A stretch of 64,000 bases of DNA, taken from assembly GCA_948567375.1 (NCBI GenBank), contig OX419755.1, forward strand, positions 47,696,291 to 47,760,290, read 5' to 3'. Of this stretch, positions 47,236 through 58,890 are shown in pieces. How positions within the stretch are numbered: the first letter of the stretch is position 1; each line of letters opens with the position of its first letter. This DNA is from Lunularia cruciata. Its lineage: Eukaryota; Streptophyta; Marchantiopsida; Lunulariales; Lunulariaceae. The notes under the pieces are model-generated. The model saw only the letters and a list, made by a program, of their open reading frames with translations, searched no databases and was not told the origin of the DNA. The translations under genes and the position numbers were made by a program.

Positions 47236-47960
47236 TGTAGAAAAATTTCATACAACATTATACATCTCTATGGGAAGCACTAGTACTATTTGTACCAAAT
47301 AAGGATAGAATGATTTGATTTTGTATTGACTAGCATTGCCTTAATAAAAGTCCATGAAAAATAAGTATCACTTGCCTCAAATTGATTATATTTTGGATAA
47401 ATTGATGGTTAAAAATAAGTGTATTATACAAAAGGAGGCTTGCTTGTGACCTTCACTTTTGGCTTTGCACATATTTATGAGTTGTCATGCTTATTAAGGG
47501 TTGTAGGCATAAATCTTAGCTTATTATGAAAATGATGGATGTTTGAGCAAATGAAAGAGTTTGACTTGAAAACCAAATTATTGAGAAAATGAGGTTTAAA
47601 TTAAGTGGAGTATGATACTTCTCAAAGTTGGATATTTGAAATTTCTATTGGCACATTCCCAATAATAGGGAGGATGTACAAAAGACTACATTTTGCACAA
47701 ATTATGGGCATTTTGAATGAAGAGTTTTATCTTCAAGTCTCACTTATGCTTAGGTAATTTTCATGAATCAAATGAATCAAGTGTTGGAGTGGCTAATAAA
47801 TTGATATATTGTAGTGTTCTTGGATGATATTCTAATTTATAAAGAGATAGAAATAGAACACAAGAATAATAGATGAGAAGTACTAAGAAAACTATAAGAG
47901 TGTAAATTCTATTGCAAGAAGTCCAAGTGAGTCTTTTGGTAAAAGAAATTTAGTTTTCTT
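47236..47960 (+). pseudogene. Reverse transcriptase of the degenerate chromovirus
   Basis: The RT begins at FIQHYTSLWEAL and includes KTTFCTNYGHFE, MNQMNQVLEW and VVFLDDILIYKEIE, then FSFLGHKV. A stretch of about 140 bp near 47440-47580 interrupts the domain and has no counterpart in the copy at 17744-18355. Stops occur throughout. Unlike that copy, the two catalytic aspartates are kept. Confidence 0.7.
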
Positions 47961-48110
47961 GGGTCATAAGGTCTAAATGGAGGAGATCAAGATGGAAGAG
48001 GAGAAAATCAAAGCCATTCTCAATTGGCTTACTTCTAAGTGTAGCATAAAATTTTGGGCCTTTAATGGATTGCCAAGTTTTCACCAATAGTTCATCCACT
48101 ATTAGGCTCA

Positions 48111-48707
48111 TGTAATACTTTGAGGACAAGAGAAATCTCCAAGAGAGATACAAGAGAGAACACAAACTTCACACTCAATCCTTTGATCCTCCAAAGGAAC
48201 ACCTTCTTGTTATTATGTAGCAAAGAGGATCCCCTCAAAGGAAGCTCCATCCTTGGATTAGATACAAAGATTGGTGACATGTTAGTGAGATGCACACTTA
48301 GATTAGTTGCCATGGTGGGTGACATGTTGGTCCTTGTCCTATCTAGTTGGTCAAACAGGTTTTACTAAAGGGAATATTTAAGGAATATTCTTGTAGGAAG
48401 CTCAAAATCATGTGGGCGAGGTATCATTGGAAAGCTCTTGATAAAAAAAATCATGGCGGGAGAAGGAAATATTTCCTCCTCGAAGGAGAAAAAAAACTTC
48501 TTATTTTTGAGGCCTAATTTATCCATTTAGGCCTCCAAAATTGGCTTTGAAGTTTTCAATCTATTTTTGGCTTTTGCCCTATTAGTAGAAGTGCTCTTTT
48601 GGTGACATCTCTATCTGATCTACCTAGCTTGTCATGCAAAACATCCTTCTAAATGTTACCAAGTCAATTTTCACCTCTAGGTAATATGTCAAACTATCGG
48701 TATTACA
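48111..48707. mobile_element. Solo LTR of the second family, copy 2, nested
   Basis: 597 bp, with TGTAATAC and GTATTACA inverted ends (an 8-bp terminal inverted repeat with TG/CA termini). It sits inside the RT-RNase H connection of the chromovirus: the pol reading stops at CATCCACTATTA and resumes at CACCATTGATTG, as seen uninterrupted near 17500-17545. It is therefore younger than its host element. Flanking 5-mers GCTCA and CTACA do not match well. Confidence 0.75.
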
Positions 48708-49489
48708 CTACACCATTGATTGATATCGTGTGAAAGAGATCAAGCTTTGAGTGGACTACCAAGCAAGAAGAAGCATCCAAGTAACTAGAGGATATAGTGT
48801 CTTCTTGGTCCATCATCCAACCATATGATCCTCATCTACCTTGTGTGGTTGTTTTGATGCTTCTAACTTTGCAATTAGAGTCTTGTTGCAATAAGAATAT
48901 CCAAATAAATTACATCTTATTGCTTTTTTATCTTGATAATTGTAAGCAATAGAAAATAATTATTTTGCTCAAGATCAAGAACAACTTGCAATGGTATATG
49001 CAATAAGGGTATGACAACATTCCTTCTTGAGGAAACAAGTGAGAATGCAAACAAATCACAAACCCTTGTTCTAAACCTTACATTTGGAGCACAAAAAGAT
49101 CATAGCATCACAAAGGGGAAATAACTACAATTCTTGCTATCAAAATTGAGTGTAAGATTGGAAAGATCTATGTAATTCTTGACGCTTTGTCATGACAACT
49201 TGATTCAAATATCCCTTTTACATCTCCCCTAATATTAGCAATCATCATGATGTTGGTACACTCAAGGGTACATATAATTTCAATATTTCTCAAAAATAAG
49301 ATCTCTTCTTTCATCTTGTGCACAACTAGCTTTTAGTAAAAGGAGTACAATACCTTTTCATTCAAGGATGACCTCCTATTTTGTAAGAATTGAATCTATG
49401 TTCCACCATGAGAGATCTTTAACTTATGTGACTTCAAGAAGTGCATGACTTACACATTACTAGTCACATGAGGGTGGACAAGGCCTTGA

Positions 49490-50300
49490 ATGCACTACAA
49501 TGTTAATGGTGGTGGCCAAAATGGCACACAAAGTTTGAGAGTTTATCCAATCTTGTGGGAGTTACAAATGCAACAAAGCCAACAACAAAAAATTGAGTGT
49601 ATTGCTCCAACCACTCCCAATTTCATTTGCTTGCTGAGAACATGTGATTTAAGATCTCATCAAATCCTTACCAAAGATGGACAAGGCCATATAAACGTTG
49701 TGGTCTTTGTTGAAAAACTCAACAAGTATGTTTACTTGGCATCTACTTTGAATACCATAGATGGTCCAATGTTGGACCAGATCTACTTTAATACTCTTCA
49801 AACATCATGGGATGCCAAGGGTTTAGGGTTCTCATCTCTAATTGCAATCTTCACTTCACCAACAAATTTTGGCAGCCACTTTTTAGGCTACTTGGCGCCA
49901 AGCTTGCCTTATTTACCACATATCATCCTCACAGTGATGGTCAAACCAAATGAGACAATTGAACCTTGGAAAATATGTGATGTGCCTATGTCAATGTTCA
50001 TCAAACCAATTGGGATACTTGTCTTGCTTTTGTTGAGTTTGTGTACAATAATTCCAAGCAAGTAAGTACTAAATTCTCTCTTTTCTTCCTTAATTATATG
50101 CAAGATGCACTTGTTCAAAGTTCTCTTCTTGTTCCATTCCATCTTATGTTTCTCATAATTTCACCTTCTTGTCCATTTTATCTAAGTCCTTACTCCAAGC
50201 CAAATCTCATCTTCTTGTTTCTCAAAAATAGACAAACAAATATATACTTATTAACATCACCACAATCTCACCTCTCATGTAGGTGATAAGATTATGCTCT
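49490..50300 (+). pseudogene. Integrase of the degenerate chromovirus
   Basis: The 191-codon frame 49490-50065 covers the HHCC end and the DDE start (GQGHINVVVFVEKLNKYVYL, then YFNTLQTSWDAKG). The rest lies in the frame 50041-50286 (MYNNSKQVSTKFSLFFLN). It matches the integrase at 15631-16799 along its length, with substitutions and frame changes. Confidence 0.7.
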
Positions 50301-50755
50301 TGTCTAGTAACCTTTTTCTCTCTCTTGACTCCAAATTTCATAAACATGATCTTATTTAGATAGGTCCATTTGATATTATTCAGATGATTTCTTGTATTGT
50401 CTACAAACATGCACTTTTTAATCAAATGAAGATCCATCTTATTTTCTATTATCTCAAAATTTATTTCTACCAACTGCCTTCTCTACTTGTATCCAACCTC
50501 CTATTGCAATCTCTATCAATGGTCATACAAAATATAAAGTTGGTCATATACTTGCATGTTGTGATATCCAATGTGGCCGCCAACATCACACAAAATATAA
50601 AATAATCTATAAAATATAAGATCTTTTGGAAAAGGTAATCTCTTGATAATGTCACATGAGAGCATACTTCTCATCTCCAAAATGTGCAAGCGGTTATCCA
50701 AGAGTTTCAAGACTCCATTGCAACAAGGACATAATCAGCTAGCATTGAAAGGACA

Positions 50756-51193
50756 TGTAATAATATTAGCATAAGAGGTAGTAGAAGCTAACTAGTTAGT
50801 AAGATTAACTACATATAGAGAAAAGTAGGTAGAACTAGTATAATCAAAGAATATTATGAATTTTCTAGAAGCATCTAGGAAGCTTCTTGCTAGAATATGC
50901 TAGAAGCATCTAGGAGGCTTTGGGTGAGAAGCTTCTAGGAACCTTCTAGGGATTGAGTAATTTGTATATCAAATTGATGGCTTACTTAGCTTACACAACA
51001 AGTAAACTGCTAGCTTGCTTGCACTCCAAGAAAGAGTGCTTTAGGAAGGAGCTTTCCTTGGAAGCTTCTTGAGAACCTTGTACCTAAGTGGCCTATAGGT
51101 TCAAAGGCTGAAAGATTTTACTCAATTGAGAGTTTCATTATGACCTTCCGTTATGATATTCCATTTTTCTATTTCTCTCCTTGGTCTTTTACA
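50756..51193 (+). repeat. 3' LTR of the degenerate chromovirus
   Basis: 438 bp, TGTAATAATATTAGC to GGTCTTTTACA, preceded by a purine-rich TTGAAAGGACA. GAAGCTTC and CTAGAATATGCTAGAAGC remain, so the array is partly eroded. The TATA region reads GGCCTATAGG, no longer a good box. Confidence 0.75.
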
Positions 51194-53520
51194 AATATCC
51201 TTCAAATAGAGTGATGTGTTATAGGAGACGAACGTGGTCTTTAGAGTAGGAGACCGTGCAATAGAAGTTGTCTCTTGGAACTTGACTAAATTATTACCTT
51301 TAGGAAGTAGTTGAGATTTATCATGTGAAAATGATTTTTGGGTGTTTTTTTTGTTGGAGTGCACCATAAGGGTGAAACTATACTTTTTCTATGATTGGTT
51401 CTTGCATAAGAGGTAAAATAGATAATAGTAAGGAATTGAAAGTTTTGAGGTTTCTCTTCAATCTAGCCATTCTCACCTATATCCTTGTAAGAATGACCTA
51501 TTCCTTGCTGATATACTATAAATTGGTTAACTTTATGTTGCCATACTATCCAATATATTTATACTAAAGTTATTATGCTTAATTGCTCCAATTGATTTTC
51601 TCTCCTTTTATACTTCTAAAATTGTTTTGTTATTTTCAAGATTAATAAATAACATCATAATATATATATGTATATAAATATAATTATGATTATATAAGAT
51701 GGTCATTTAAAATTCAAGGTGGTAATATTCTCACTTGAAAACCTCAATCATTTCTTAAAAATTTGATATAGTTTGCATTTCATTACCACTATATTGGTAT
51801 GGGTGGATATCTATCTCATGATTGCTTAAGCAAAAAAAAAGAAAATTAGTTATACATGTTTTCATTTTGGGATGAATGTGAGAAAAAATATTCCATAAAA
51901 GAATTTAAGTGTTAATGCTAAATGCTTACATGCATGATTATTAAAAACCTCAAGATAAGAAGTGAATACTTTGAAACCTCCACATACATAAAGATTTGAG
52001 TAGATGAGAAGTGATTGATTTGCTATTATGAGTAATGTATGGCTACTCAAAAATGTATATCATTTTATTATTATCTATATCAATTCTTGGGAATTTAATT
52101 ATAGAATTAGAAAATATCAAGTTGTAACATTTCTTCATTTGTTACTCATTGAATCTCTAGATTGTGATATTTCCAACACTTCTATATTTCTTAGATTGAT
52201 TTTGATATAAATGAGGAAATTTTATTTGCAAAATGACATGACTCTTATTGATATTGATATGGAACTTCTTTGGTAAAATTTCCTTGTTATTATCTTGATT
52301 TTGAATGGAAATACTATTGTTTTTATGATTGACTATAGTTTGCTAAAACTTAGTAAAAGATTTTATTTCTTGCTTATTTTTATCTCAATCATAATTGCTA
52401 CTACTTCTATTATGGTATAATATGAAAAACTTATCCCACAGTCAAAGACTTATTTTATTTAATCTTATTGTGAGAGTATTTTAGTACGGTTTGATTGCAA
52501 TCATTACTTAACCTTACTTTTTGGAACTTAGTTCTTCTCTTACTAAACCATAAATTCTAATTTATCATATTTTTAAAATGTTACAATTCTTACATGTATG
52601 TGTCACTTCTTCCATACTCATACCAAGTATATTTTCAATGATACTCATTTTAGCTTGTTACATATACATGGAAATTAGCATTTATGTCTAAAAATTTAGA
52701 GTAATTTCCCTTCCTATTTACTCAATGAAGTCTTTCTAATCATTTTCTTGATAAATCAATTATTTCTAGTAACCAAAAATTATCATGATTAGTAGATGAC
52801 TCTCATAAATTACTCTTAGGCTTTGTTTGGTTACCACCATATTGATTTGGAGATATCACACTAACATCTACTAGACCTTCTTGCATAGGTAGAAAGTTCA
52901 TCAATAATCAAAATTACTATAACTACTTAATGGCAATTAAATGTAAGTGGTATATATCAAGATATGGTAGAAATTGAGCTCCATTCTACTATTTGCATGC
53001 ATATTTTTTATTCAAAGCTTACATAATTGCAACCGAAGCCTTGCTAAGTATTTTTCTTACATTCTTTAAGGTATGAAGTTTATAAAGATAAAGTGATATG
53101 TGATAGCTAGTTCTCTCCTTGAATTATCTAGTTATTGTAGGTAAATTAATGAAATTTGATGAAATTTGATTGCAAGGAATTACATAGTACAAAAAATCAA
53201 AACACCAAATGTTATTGTTTTATATGGTGATTTAACTTTTATAGAGAGATAAATATTAATTAAATAGGTTGCTTTTCATGAACCAATATTATGGATTGGA
53301 TCTAAGTGATTTGTGATAATCAAGTAATTTAATTATTATATTTTAATAGAAAACCTTTGATATATATTACATATTTTTATTATTTTTTAAAATTATTAGG
53401 ATGATGGATTAAAAATAGAGTTACAATATTCAATATTATGAGTAGTTCTTTTTTGGTTACTTACATACGTAACTTAAATTTTGTAGAAAGTATGGGAAAG
53501 TTAAAGATTTCTAAAGACTA
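51194..53520. other. AT-rich region right of the degenerate chromovirus
   Basis: The first 350 bp may still belong to the coiled-coil element that the chromovirus interrupted. From about 51560 the sequence is AT-rich with short frames and no motif. No RNA gene or LTR was seen. Confidence 0.35.
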
Positions 53521-54935
53521 TAGATGACTATGGTGTTGATACTTTTGTACAATTTGCAATCTTTTTTTTGTATTCTTTCTTTTTGTAAATTTAAGGAAAG
53601 ATGTTTTCAGGTTTTACGGAAGAAACCTCTTATGTGTATTCTTTGGATCTATGATTGTACATGTTGGTACAAAGAACTAAAGACTTGCAAGGTACAAAGA
53701 ATGGAGTACAAAGAAAGTGGTACAAGGAACCCAATTACAAATAATGGTAGGAGCCAATGAAGAAGGATGCAAAAGGGTTTTTGCATCCTTCTTCAAAGTT
53801 GAAGACCATATGACAATTTGAATACCACCACAACTTAAGCAAAGAATTGCCGCCAATAACCATTAGTGCACACCAAAGAGTTATCATGTGAGAATAGTGA
53901 TTTTACATCCAGTAAAGAACATTGGCTAAAGAGCCTTTGCTATAAAATCAAGTGTTGGCCAAGTAATTTTACTGTTTTGCAATAATTTCTTGCAAAGTAA
54001 TCTGAAGAGCAAAGAGCTAAGAGCAAACTTAGATACTTCAATGAAATTGCTTGGCTAGTAATCAAATCAACCCTAATAAGACATTCCCAAACAACCAAAA
54101 ACCCCATAGCTAGTAGATCTATCCTCCAACAAGGATGACGCCAAAAAAAAGGAGAAAAAGATGAAGACTAAGAGGAGTGGATCACGCTCCAAGAGACAAA
54201 TACCAAGTCTGAAAGAGAACCCAAGTTTGATGATGCGGAGTCTGTACATTTGAGGAACAAGGAAAAAGCCAAAGGAAGCTATTGAGCCAAAGACCAAGAA
54301 GATCTTTGGGACAAAGAATCTACAACTCTAATGTACCCAAGCGCATCTTCATAGACAAAATTTTAAGGAGGAAAAGGAGAAGGAGTCAAAGAAGAATACA
54401 TGAAGATTTAAGCTGGGGAAGTCCCTACAAGCACCGCCCACAAAGATGAAGGTGTTTTCATAGCCAAACAAGTAATGAAAATATAAGATTGAGTGGATTT
54501 TATACTTGGCTTGGCGTACCTAGTGCTAAAGTAATTGCAATTGATAATGCTCATATACAAGGAAGGATGGCTCAAAGTGGTGGATTATGTCTCCTTAGCA
54601 AAGCCAATGCATGCCAATGAGTATGCATTCAAGGCAAAGAACAATGTCTTGAAGGATGAAGTGACAAAGTTCAAAAACATATACAAGGTGAAGTGTGTAA
54701 GAGATGAAAACTTGTTGCATAAAAATTAGGAGTTGAACAATTGAACACATTTCTGGTTACTCAAAAGAAGACCTACAAAGACAATATCCAAAGACTCCAA
54801 GAAGACATGAACTCTCTTTGGGTGACAACCAGTCTAAAACAAAAGTGGCACTACAACAAGACGCAAAAACAGAATGCACACCTTCTTTAGCTATAGTGTG
54901 ACTTGCAAGACTTTTGTTCCTTATGACTTGCAAGA
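53520..54935 (+). mobile_element. Acidic/coiled-coil element, copy 5, left piece
   Basis: The leader (TATTCTTTGGAT, TACATGTTGGTACAAAG, GAAGACCAT, GAATTGCCGCC) leads to a CTATAAAA box at 53940. It is the same order as copies 2 and 3 but with no solo LTR in the leader. Coding relics follow: IFGTKN near 54300, VDYVSLAKPMHANEYAFKAK at 54571-54630 and NIQRLQEDMNSLWVTTSLKQ near 54780-54845. The coiled coil breaks off where chromovirus integrase sequence begins near 54940 and resumes at 56166. Confidence 0.5.
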
Positions 54936-54939
54936 CTTT

Positions 54940-56165
54940 GCTTCCTCATCTCCACTCGTGGTCCTTGATTGAAAGGTAAATTTTGGCAAGTGCTTTTAAA
55001 ACTCCTTGGTAACAAGCTTACCTTGTCTATAGCCTATGATCCTCAAATAATGTGCAAAAAAAATGCAAATTACACTTTAGAGGACATGATATATGCTTTT
55101 GACAACATTCATCACAATTATTGGGATACTTGTCTCATGGTTGCCCATTTTGCCTACAATAATTCCAAGCAAGCAAGTATAGGCTTTTATCTCTTCTTCC
55201 TTGAGCATGTTCAAGATCCATTCATTCAAGATTCTCTTCTTGCTCCACCACCATCTCATGTCTATCATACTTCTACCTTCTTGTCCGAGCTATCTACTTC
55301 CTTATACCAAGCCAAGTCTCATCTTCTTGTTGCTCAAAATTGGCAAAAGAAATATGTCGATAATCATCATTCAAATTGGTGATAAGTTCATGCTTTCCTC
55401 TAGTAACCTTCCTCTCCTTCTTGATATCCAAGTTTTTAAACTTGCTCCAAATTGGGTAGGTCACTTTGATATTATTCAAATCACTTCTCTTGTCACCTAT
55501 AAACTTGCCTTCCATCTTGTCTTTCATGTTTCTAAGTTAAAAACTGCATGTTTCTAATCCATCTTCCATTCCTACTTGTCTCAACCCCTCTTCATCCAAT
55601 CACTATTAATGATCATGAAAAATACAAAGTTGACCGTATACTTGCACATCATGATATTCAACATAGCCGCCATTGACACATTCATTAAAAGATCTTTTGG
55701 AAAGTTTATATGCTTCATGATGGGAGCCTCTTTCTCATCTCTAAAATGCACAATTCACTATAAAAGAGTTCAAAGATTCCATGGCTGAAAAGAGTGTCAC
55801 CAACTAATGGTAGTGGAATATGTAATAATACAAAGTTAGTATAAGCAAAATATAGCTAACAAGTTCATAAAATTAGCACATAACTAGAAACTTTAAGAAT
55901 GTTCATCAAGAAGCTTCTAATATCTTTCCAAGGGTTGAGTAACTTGTATGCCAATTTGATGGCTAGCTTACCTTGCACTCCAAATAAAGTAGCTTCTAGA
56001 AACAACCTTCCTTGGAAGCTTCTTGGGAGCTTTGTACCCAAGTTGCCTATAGATACCAAAGCCCAAGCTCAAGCTAGAAATTTAAAGTTTCCTTCACTTG
56101 AGAGTTCTAAGGTGATTTTCCACTCTAATCTTTGATTCTCTTATTTCCTCTCTCTATCGTTTACA
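54940..56165 (+). mobile_element. 5'-truncated chromovirus (integrase to 3' LTR)
   Basis: Begins inside the integrase core and runs through the integrase end (54969-55382: MIYAFDNIHHNYWDTCLMVA, HFAYNNSKQ), a GPY/F relic (WVGHFDIIQI) and a decayed chromodomain (55580-55790) to a 345-bp LTR. The 5' half is absent. It lies within the coiled-coil element, whose reading resumes at 56166. Confidence 0.7.
55821..56165 (+). repeat. 3' LTR of the truncated chromovirus
   Basis: 345 bp, TGTAATAATACAAAG to ATCGTTTACA, preceded by GGTAGTGGAATA, the same purine tract position as in the element at 15069. About 80 bp shorter than the family length, with the loss falling in the pentamer array. The TATA region is degraded (CTATAGATACC). 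Confidence 0.75.
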
Positions 56166-57200
56166 AGCAAGTTGTAGACAATCAGAAGTTATAAGAGGAG
56201 TTTACCACAAAAGTTGATGTCTTCTATAGTACCAAGAGAGTGTGTAGATACTTACAAAGATACTCGAGACCTTGGAGGATTTTTGGGACCAACTAGTGAA
56301 CCTTGCATAAGAAGTAGTGGAGGAAAGGATGACAAAGCCAAAGCTTCAGGAACTGAAATTGCAAGTAAAAACCGGTAGAAAAAAGAAGTTTGAAGACCTT
56401 AGAATAGATTGGCTAATTTTGAACCTCAAGTAGGAAGTTTAGTGAATCTTGTGATACTTAGTGTGGAAGATAGTAGACTACAAGGAGAGAACTGAACTTC
56501 ACCTTAGGACATTAAGATGCAAAGCAAGTCCTTTGTCAATAAGTTCTCCATAGTTAGGATTCTGGTAGTAAGAATCTTTGGAGTAGCATCCTAAAGAAGA
56601 TAGGTAGTAGAAACATTCTTTGGAGAAGAATTATTATCCTCTAAAGACAAATGGGTAATAATTGTAAACAAATAGGATACCAACTTGTATGGAATAAAGA
56701 GATAAGAAGATTCTGATTCTAAATATTAAAACTTGCAATTTTAGTAGTTCTTGCAATCCTAACATGTATCATCTTATTAGCCAGTAGATTTTTTGAGACT
56801 GCAATTCAATATAAATTATCATTTAGATGGTCAAAGACAAATAAAGTGAAATAGATGAAAGCTCTTTAAGGCTTTGCTTTGTTTTGAGTAATAGTGTTAG
56901 GTCTTTATAGTGTGGATGTTGAGGAATCTTCATAGCAAGAGTACTTATTGCCTCTATTTTTCATCCATAGTATTTGGTGCCTTGTGTGTGTGATCCTTGC
57001 TGTAGTTCTCCTAAAGCAATGCCTTGATGGAATTTAAGTGATTGTAGTGTTTATAGTACTTAGAAAAAATAGAGACAAAAAATAGTCATTGATCCAAAGA
57101 TCCTTTGGGAGAAGATGAGCTTTAGAGGATGTAGAACATGCTCTTTTGAGTAGGAATCTTTGTTGTGAAGTAGCCTCTTTGCATATGACTGAATGATCAT
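56166..57200 (+). mobile_element. Acidic/coiled-coil element, copy 5, right piece
   Basis: Reads LEDFWDQLVNL at 56269-56300 and then KPKLQELKLQVK and RIDWLILNLK, the same order as at 45069-45950. Below that, blocks near 56880-57130 match the end of copy 1 at 34735-35000. The 3' border is near the copia relic. No terminal repeat was found. Confidence 0.45.
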
Positions 57201-57284
57201 CGCCGTTAGAAGGTTATTTGGAATATATTTGTTGTGAATGTGATATTTTCTTTTTAATTTTACTAGTGTACCTTCTTGGTGATA

Positions 57285-58100
57285 CCTACTACTTGCTCTA
57301 TGTCAACCACAACTTCCTTGCTTTTAAATCCTTGCCAACCTTTGTGCTTAGAATTCTCTCAGCAACACTTGAATCCTTCATGCTAAACTTTGTAATAAAT
57401 CAAGCCTTAAGCTCAGTAAATTTGGATTTATCCTTAGTGCTTATGAGAATGTCATAAATATACAAAACTAAAGAAATGAGAATAAAGATTAAATTATTCA
57501 AATAATTCAAGTACATATATGGATCATACATGTAAACCCGTGTATCCTCATGGAGTTATCAAATTGCTTGCTATAATGCTAAGTACTTTGCTTTAGCTCA
57601 TTCAAGGACTTCAATGACTTACAAACCATGTTCTTCTAGCTTTCCCCTTAAAGCCGTATGAAGCTAGATGAAGCCACTTCATCTAGCTTCTATAAAAAAA
57701 TTATTGAACAAAATCCATTTGATGTAGAATAAGACTAATCAATGTGATAAGTGTGAACAATAGTCTAGTTGTAGAATATGTAACTATTTGAGAGAATTAG
57801 TTTTTATAATCCATACCTTTTATGTAAATCCCTTTGCCACCAACAAGAAAAAGAAATTTTTTTTCTCTTTTTCATTATTGGGGCTGTCTTTGTTTACATA
57901 TACCTACTTGCTTGCTACCACTTGTATATCCTTGGGCAACTACACCAACAACCAAGTCTTGTAGTCATAGAGCAACTTAATCTCCTTTTGTATTATTGCA
58001 GCTTACTCAAGCTTCTTAGCCAAAGCTTGAGCATCCTTGTATGAATTTTTTTCTCTTTCCTCCATATAAGCATCACACTCAAAAGATAAACCATCCTCAA
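57285..58100 (-). pseudogene. Copia reverse transcriptase
   Basis: Fingers: EIKLLYDYKTWLLV with LPKDIQVVASK near 57940-58010. Palm: LHQMDFVQ near 57710-57735 and YIYDILISTKDKSKFTELK at about 57410-57465, then GKDLKARKLWLT near 57303-57340. The catalytic box, normally with two aspartates after YV, reads YIYD, so the first aspartate is lost. Reading requires several frame changes. Confidence 0.7.
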
Positions 58101-58329
58101 TCACTTGATCTTAATAAAACCATGTATCAAGAGATTGACTAATGTATATAGATCTTCAAACCAAAGACTTTGGTTGATCATCTTATATTGGACTTTATGG
58201 ACCCACCAACTACAACTTGCTCCTCTTTATGTTCTTATGGCATATGAACGTGCTCCACTTGCACATGAGCTTCTCCTTGTGAAACACCATGAAAATCATC
58301 ATAGTCAATCTCACTCTTATTGATATCTA

Positions 58330-58890
58330 AGATAGAGAGTTTTACTATTGTTTGTAAGGTGAGCCCAAGCATTCTTCCCCATCTTGAAGATCTAGGCATA
58401 TTAAAGGAAACATCCATACAAAAGACTAACTTACAATCTATTGGGTACCATAACCTATACCCTTTAATACCATGCTTGATAACTAAGAAAGATGCATCTC
58501 TTGGACTTGGGATCCAATTTGGTGCTATCCACCTTGGATATAAGAGCATATGCATCTCATCTAAATACTCATACAATAAAATAGTTAGACATCTATTTGT
58601 GCCACATTTCAAATGGAAGTTGGAAGGTTGATTACACTACAAAAGGAGAGGTTTAACAAATAAGTTGTGGTATTGATAGCTTCCACCCAAAAAACCTATG
58701 GTAACAACATACTCAACATATATGGCTCAACATAATCTATGACCACTCCAATAATGTTCATTTGAGCTGCTTAGCAACACCATTCTACTCTAGAGTATAT
58801 ACCTTGATGAAACTGCAAGTTATCCCTTCTTGTTCATAATACCCTATAAGTTCACCTAGAGTGTACTCCCACCATTGTTTATGTGCTAAC
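58330..58890 (-). pseudogene. Copia integrase core end and C-terminal segment
   Basis: On the minus strand EYTLGELIGYYEQEGI (58835-58885) is followed by YTLEQNGVAKQLK (58762-58803), a decayed form of the copia QNGVAERKN signature. IKGYRLWYPI (58440-58475) with VSFNMPRSS after it is the copia segment between integrase and RT. The longest open piece is 58235-58612. Confidence 0.75.

Larger units (their letters stand above)
45951..51193 (+). mobile_element. Degenerate chromovirus, plus strand, with nested solo LTR
   Basis: LTR-like ends lie at 45951-46379 and 50756-51193. Between them is the same order as the element at 15069, but more decayed. The gag start is near 46660 (mutated QKIEHL region). 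RT follows from 47236 (NFIQHYTSLWEALVLFVPNK, VVFLDDILIYKE near 47810), after loss of the protease and the rest of gag. RNase H lies near 48720-48900, integrase at 49490-50300 and a decayed chromodomain at 50500-50735. Here the RT box keeps both aspartates. A solo LTR of another family interrupts it at 48111. Flanks CCTAT and AATAT agree at only three of five bases. Confidence 0.75.

Noticed and set aside
58105-58631. Plus-strand frames of 72 and 103 codons
   Set aside because: They are antisense to the copia integrase-RT segment, which carries IKGYRLWYPI and related motifs on the minus strand.
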